From Streptomyces sp. NRRL F-2664 (GTDB taxonomy: Bacteria; Actinomycetota; Actinomycetes; Streptomycetales; Streptomycetaceae), in assembly GCF_000719345.1 (NCBI RefSeq), contig NZ_JOFX01000029.1, forward strand, positions 20,730-84,729: 64,000 nt of DNA, given 5' to 3'. The translations under genes were made by a program, and so were the position numbers. Positions 60,594-64,000 of the stretch are shown here, piece by piece (position 1 is the stretch's first letter; every line of letters starts with the position of its first letter). The notes beneath the pieces were generated by a model that was not told the DNA's origin, searched no databases, and saw nothing but the letters and a program-made list of their open reading frames with translations.

Positions 60594-60985
60594 CCACGAC
60601 CGGAGCCCGCCGGCACCTCACCCTCACCGACGTCCTCGCCGTCGCCCGCCACGCCTGCCTGGCCCGGGACCAGACCGTCGAGCTGCGCGCCCCCGGGCTG
60701 CTGGAGTCGGCGGTGCACCGGCCGCGCGCCCGCATGTTCGGGACCCCCGCGTACGAGGACCCGTACGAGCAGGCCGCCGCGCTGCTCCACGGCATCGCCA
60801 CCAACCATCCCCTCGTCGACGGGAACAAGCGCACCGCCTGGCTGGCGGCCGCGACCTTCCTCGCCGTCAACGGCATCGACCTCGCCGACGCCGACCAGGA
60901 CACCGCCTACGACCTGGTCGTCGACGTGGCAGCCGGCCGCGAGACGGAGGTCACGGCGATCGCCGAACGGCTGCGCCGCGTGTGA
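60590..60985 (+). CDS. Doc-type toxin of the Fic/Doc family
   Basis: A 131-aa Fic-fold protein. The active-site motif is HPLVDGNKRTAW (about residues 69-80), the Doc form H-x-x-x-D-x-N-K-R rather than the Fic form ending G-N-G-R. Known Doc toxins phosphorylate EF-Tu and stop translation, so a growth-arrest toxin is inferred. A hydrophobic helix EQAAALLHGIATN precedes the motif. ATG 60590 overlaps the antitoxin stop. Confidence 0.88.
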   Translation: MTTTGARRHLTLTDVLAVARHACLARDQTVELRAPGLLESAVHRPRARMFGTPAYEDPYEQAAALLHGIATNHPLVDGNKRTAWLAAATFLAVNGIDLADADQDTAYDLVVDVAAGRETEVTAIAERLRRV

Positions 60986-61132
60986 CGGCCCGGTGTGACG
61001 CTCGCCGCACCGCCCGAGGTCACGGGCCTGTCCCTCCGCGAGGGACGGGCCCGCCCCGGTAGGGTGGCCCGGTTGTCCTACGTACGACCGCCTGCCCCGT
61101 ACCGAGTACGCCGAGAGCACGAACCGGAGACC

Positions 61133-62917
61133 GTGACTACTACCGCCTCCCACCACCTCTCACCCGCCTTCCCCGGCCGTGCCCCGTGGGGTACCGCCAG
61201 CAAGCTGCGTGCCTGGCAGCAGGGAGCGCTGGACCGCTACATCCAGAACCAGCCCCGGGACTTCCTCGCCGTCGCGACCCCCGGCGCAGGCAAGACCACC
61301 TTCGCCCTCACCCTCGCCTCCTGGCTGCTGCACCACCACGTGGTGCAGCAGGTGACCGTCGTCGCGCCCACCGAGCACCTGAAGAAGCAGTGGGCGGAGG
61401 CGGCGGCCCGGATAGGAATCCGCCTGGACCCCGAATACTCGGCGGGCCCGCTCAGCAAGGACTACCACGGCGTCGCCGTCACCTACGCCGGTGTCGGTGT
61501 GCGCCCCATGCTGCACCGCAACCGCTGCGAGCAGCGCAAGACCCTGGTGATCCTCGACGAGATCCACCACGCCGGCGACTCGAAGTCCTGGGGCGAGGCC
61601 TGCCTGGAGGCGTTCGATCCGGCGACCCGCCGGCTCGCGCTGACCGGTACGCCCTTCCGCTCCGACACCAACCCGATTCCGTTCGTGACCTACGAAGAGG
61701 GCAACGACGGGATCCGGCGGTCCTCCGCCGACTACACCTACGGCTACGGCAACGCCCTCGGCGACGGCGTCGTCCGGCCGGTCATCTTCCTCTCCTACAG
61801 CGGCAACATGCGCTGGCGCACCAAGGCGGGCGACGAGATCGCCGCCCGGCTCGGCGAGCCGATGACCAAGGACGCCATCTCGCAGGCCTGGCGCACGGCC
61901 CTGGACCCGCGCGGCGACTGGATGCCGAACGTGCTGCGCGCCGCCGACCAGCGGCTCACCGAGGTCCGCAAGGGCATCCCGGACGCGGGCGGCCTCGTCA
62001 TCGCCTCCGATCAGGACTCGGCGCGCGCCTACGCCAAGCTGATCCGGGAGATCACCGGGACGCGGCCGACCCTGGTGCTCTCCGACGACACCGGCGCGTC
62101 CAAGAACATCGACACCTTCAGCGCGAACGACGACCGCTGGATGGTCGCGGTCCGCATGGTGTCCGAGGGCGTCGACGTACCGCGCCTCGCGGTCGGCGTG
62201 TACGCGACGACGATCTCCACCCCCCTGTTCTTCGCGCAGGCCGTCGGACGCTTCGTGCGCTCGCGCCGGCGCGGCGAGACGGCGTCCGTGTTCCTGCCGA
62301 CCATCCCCTACCTCCTCGGCTTCGCCAACGAGATGGAGGTCGAGCGCGACCACGTCCTCGACAGGCCGAAGAAGCAGGGCGAGGAGGACCCGTATGCCGA
62401 GTCCGAGAAGGAGATGGACGAGGCGAACCGGCAGGAGGACGAGGACACCGGCGAGGACGAGCAGATGTCCTTCGAGGCGCTGGAGTCCGACGCCGTCTTC
62501 GACCGGGTGCTCTACGACGGCGCCGAGTTCGGCATGCAGGCGCACCCCGGCAGCGAGGAGGAGCAGGACTACCTCGGCATCCCCGGGCTGCTGGAGCCGG
62601 ACCAGGTGCAGATGCTGCTGCAGAAGCGGCAGTCCCGGCAGATCGCGCACAGCCGCCGCAAGCCGGACGCCGAGGCGGACCTGCTGGAGCTGCCGGCCGA
62701 CCGCCGGCCCGTGGTTTCCCACAAGGAACTGCTGGAACTCCGCAAGTCGCTCAACACGATGGTGGGCGCGTACGTCCACCAGAGCGGCAAGCCGCACGGG
62801 GTGATCCACACGGAGCTGCGCCGGGTCTGCGGCGGACCGCCGAGCGCGGAGGCGACGGCGGGACAGATCCGCGAGCGCATCAAGAAGGTGCAGGAGTGGG
62901 CGACCCGTATGCGGTGA
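61133..62917 (+). CDS. DEAH-type superfamily 2 helicase (XPB/UvrB-like core)
   Basis: ATP-dependent nucleic acid helicase of 594 aa. Motif I is VATPGAGKTTFALTL (about residue 45), motif II LVILDEIHHAGD (D-E-x-H), motif III-like LALTGTPFRSD, then GLVIASDQDSARAYAKLIRE in the second RecA fold and the arginine-finger region FFAQAVGRFVRSRRRG (Q-x-x-G-R-x-x-R). An acidic insert at about 420-450 (EDEDTGEDEQ) follows. It looks like the conserved Streptomyces helicase of this neighbourhood; the role in repair or transcription is not established. GTG 61133 has GGAG 5 nt upstream; the longer frame from 60995 is not supported. Confidence 0.9.
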   Translation: MTTTASHHLSPAFPGRAPWGTASKLRAWQQGALDRYIQNQPRDFLAVATPGAGKTTFALTLASWLLHHHVVQQVTVVAPTEHLKKQWAEAAARIGIRLDPEYSAGPLSKDYHGVAVTYAGVGVRPMLHRNRCEQRKTLVILDEIHHAGDSKSWGEACLEAFDPATRRLALTGTPFRSDTNPIPFVTYEEGNDGIRRSSADYTYGYGNALGDGVVRPVIFLSYSGNMRWRTKAGDEIAARLGEPMTKDAISQAWRTALDPRGDWMPNVLRAADQRLTEVRKGIPDAGGLVIASDQDSARAYAKLIREITGTRPTLVLSDDTGASKNIDTFSANDDRWMVAVRMVSEGVDVPRLAVGVYATTISTPLFFAQAVGRFVRSRRRGETASVFLPTIPYLLGFANEMEVERDHVLDRPKKQGEEDPYAESEKEMDEANRQEDEDTGEDEQMSFEALESDAVFDRVLYDGAEFGMQAHPGSEEEQDYLGIPGLLEPDQVQMLLQKRQSRQIAHSRRKPDAEADLLELPADRRPVVSHKELLELRKSLNTMVGAYVHQSGKPHGVIHTELRRVCGGPPSAEATAGQIRERIKKVQEWATRMR

Positions 62918-62943
62918 GTGCGGTGGGTTCGCCCGATACGGGG

Positions 62944-62979
62944 GACGGGGTCCGTGCGGAGGTTCGCACGGACCCCGTC
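62944..62979 (+). terminator. Terminator after helicase gene
   Basis: GACGGGGTCCGTGCG (62944-62958) pairs perfectly with CGCACGGACCCCGTC (62965-62979) around a 6-nt loop, 27 nt after the stop. Confidence 0.9.
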
Positions 62980-63265
62980 GTCGTCCCGCCGCTCCCGCTT
63001 CTGTACGCATCGTTGTCACGAAACGACATTCGAGGCGATCAGGAAACGGCATAAACAGGTAGCTCGCGCCCGGATTCTGGACGAGCCCTTCCGCTGAGCG
63101 GACCTGCTCGCTACATTCCCCGCATCGAACGCACCGTGGCAGCGCCGCCGCGGGAGCGCAGCCGGTGCAATGGCCGCTACCGGCGGCCTCTCCGTGCGCC
63201 GCCGCGGGACCGGCGACGCACCGCCCCGAGAGTCACCGCCGCTCACCGAAAGAGGGAGAGGCGTC
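62980..63265. other. Leader region of the IclR-family gene
   Basis: 286 bp with no gene seen. The segment 63015-63060 is AT-richer, with AAACG repeated (63020 and 63045 area) and TGTC/GACA short arms around 63016-63030, a possible autoregulatory site. The ribosome site GAGGGAGAGG precedes the GTG at 63266. Confidence 0.4.
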
Positions 63266-63907
63266 GTGACCGCGGAAACCTCCCAGACTCTCGACAGAGG
63301 GCTCCGGGTCCTCAAACTGCTCGCCGACACCGACCACGGTCTGACCGTCACCGAGCTCTCCAACCGTCTCGGCGTCAACCGCACGGTCGTCTACCGGCTC
63401 CTCGCCACCCTCGAACAGCACGCCCTGGTCCGCCGCGACCTCGGCGGCCGGGCACGGGTCGGGCTCGGAGTGCTGCGGCTGGGCCGGCAGGTGCACCCGC
63501 TGGTGCGGGAGGCGGCCCTGCCCGCGCTGCGGTCCCTCGCCGAGGACATAGGCGCCACGGCGCATCTGACCCTCGTGGACGGCACCGAGGCGCTCGCCGT
63601 CGCCGTGGTCGAGCCGACCTGGACGGACTACCACGTGGCCTACCGGGCCGGCTTCCGCCACCCGCTGGACCGGGGCGCCGCCGGCCGGGCCATCCTGGCC
63701 GCCCGTCAGGGCTCCCTCATCGAACCGGGGTACACCCTGACCCACGGCGAGCTCGAAGCGGGCGCCAGCGGGGCCGCCGCGCCGCTCGTGGGCATCAGCG
63801 GGCTGGAGGGCAGCGTCGGCGTCGTCATGCTGGCGGACGCCGTGCCGGAGCGGGTGGGGCCGCGCGTGGTGGACGCGGCACGAGAGGTCGCCGACGCGTT
63901 GCGCTAG
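63266..63907 (+). CDS. IclR-family transcriptional regulator
   Basis: Regulator of 213 aa. The N-terminal winged helix is clear: QTLDRGLRVLKLLADTDHGL and LTVTELSNRLGVNRTVVYRL, then the effector domain with GRARVGLGVLRLGRQV and FRHPLDRGAAGRAILAARQG. Somewhat short for the family (usually 240-260 aa), with the C-terminal end near VVDAAREVADALR. The stop TAG at 63905-63907 overlaps, on the other strand, the stop codon of the transposase fragment, so the natural 3' end could have been trimmed by insertion. No operon partner visible. Confidence 0.88.
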   Translation: MTAETSQTLDRGLRVLKLLADTDHGLTVTELSNRLGVNRTVVYRLLATLEQHALVRRDLGGRARVGLGVLRLGRQVHPLVREAALPALRSLAEDIGATAHLTLVDGTEALAVAVVEPTWTDYHVAYRAGFRHPLDRGAAGRAILAARQGSLIEPGYTLTHGELEAGASGAAAPLVGISGLEGSVGVVMLADAVPERVGPRVVDAAREVADALR

Positions 63908-64000
63908 GTGTATTGACCCGCAGTGTTGTTGATTCGGCTGATGGGTGGGTGTCCGTCGAGTGCGGTGTGGCAGCGGTGGTGGTTGTAGGTGTGGAGGAAG
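63904..64000 (-). CDS. IS481-family transposase, C-terminal end (cut by window edge)
   Basis: The last 31 residues of an integrase-core transposase, read on the minus strand: FLHTYNHHRCHTALDGHPPI then SRINNTAGQYT before TAG at 63904. The pattern (Y-N-x-x-R-x-H-x-A-L-x-G-x-x-P) is that of IS481-type DDE transposases. The gene starts outside the window. Confidence 0.85.
   Translation of the reverse strand, partial: FLHTYNHHRCHTALDGHPPISRINNTAGQYT
63904..64000 (-). mobile_element. IS481-type insertion sequence, partial
   Basis: The visible part is the 3' end of the transposase gene. The element boundary and terminal inverted repeat on this side cannot be fixed; the repeat may lie at or inside the IclR gene end, since there are no free bases between the two stop codons. 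Confidence 0.65.

Noticed and set aside
1..64000. CRISPR array, prophage or biosynthetic gene cluster
   Set aside because: No regularly spaced repeats, phage structural genes, or polyketide/peptide synthetase modules seen; the 15-bp tandem repeat at 43630 is coding and unspaced.

Overview
The window is chromosomal DNA from a Streptomyces or very close relative. Base composition is very GC-rich with strong third-position GC bias, GTG starts are frequent, and many genes appear to be leaderless. The gene order (180-kDa NAD-glutamate dehydrogenase, PkaA/PkaB-like kinases, prfB, ftsE-ftsX, smpB-ssrA, narK-nnaR, HelD-like protein, malic enzyme, HU, murA) is, from memory, that of the conserved Streptomyces core around S. 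coelicolor SCO2999 to about SCO2935. I could not check this against a database.

Left part (0.3-21 kb): NAD-dependent glutamate dehydrogenase; a two-gene ABC exporter (TagG/TagH type) with a nearby bifunctional wall-polymer glycosyltransferase and a divergent TetR regulator; a CUT1 sugar importer (lipoprotein plus two permeases, no ATPase); a large FHA/FtsK-like protein divergent from two eukaryotic-type Ser/Thr kinases, probably one phospho-signalling module.

Centre (20.9-45.4 kb): an Fe(II)/2-oxoglutarate oxygenase behind a cysteine-ended leader peptide; prfB; ftsE-ftsX; an S41 protease; the trans-translation pair smpB and ssrA (tmRNA); a secreted collagen-like protein with an SH3-like tail; an MFS/LysR divergent pair; the nitrate module narK-nnaR with candidate GlnR boxes; a GNAT and a CGNR regulator; a HelD-type RNA polymerase motor; a likely terminator-ended small RNA; malic enzyme; HU; murA; an YqgE/AlgH protein; a DUF3039 protein; and a GH20 beta-N-acetylhexosaminidase whose 5' end is a 15-bp tandem repeat.

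Right part (45.7-64 kb): a three-gene molybdenum hydroxylase operon with two oddities (a huge histidine-rich N-terminal extension on the iron-sulfur subunit, and loss of the usual catalytic glutamate in the Mo subunit); a seven-gene type VII secretion-like cluster (two WXG100-like proteins, a further coiled-coil protein, a mycosin protease, a large effector-like protein, two lipoproteins) with patchy base composition; an MFS exporter; an RHH/Doc toxin-antitoxin pair; a DEAH-type helicase; an IclR regulator; and the 3' end of an IS481-type transposase running off the window edge.

The strongest candidates for new biology are the type VII-like cluster, the unusual molybdenum hydroxylase and the leader-peptide-controlled oxygenase. 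All functions are inferred from sequence reading alone; no searches were run.
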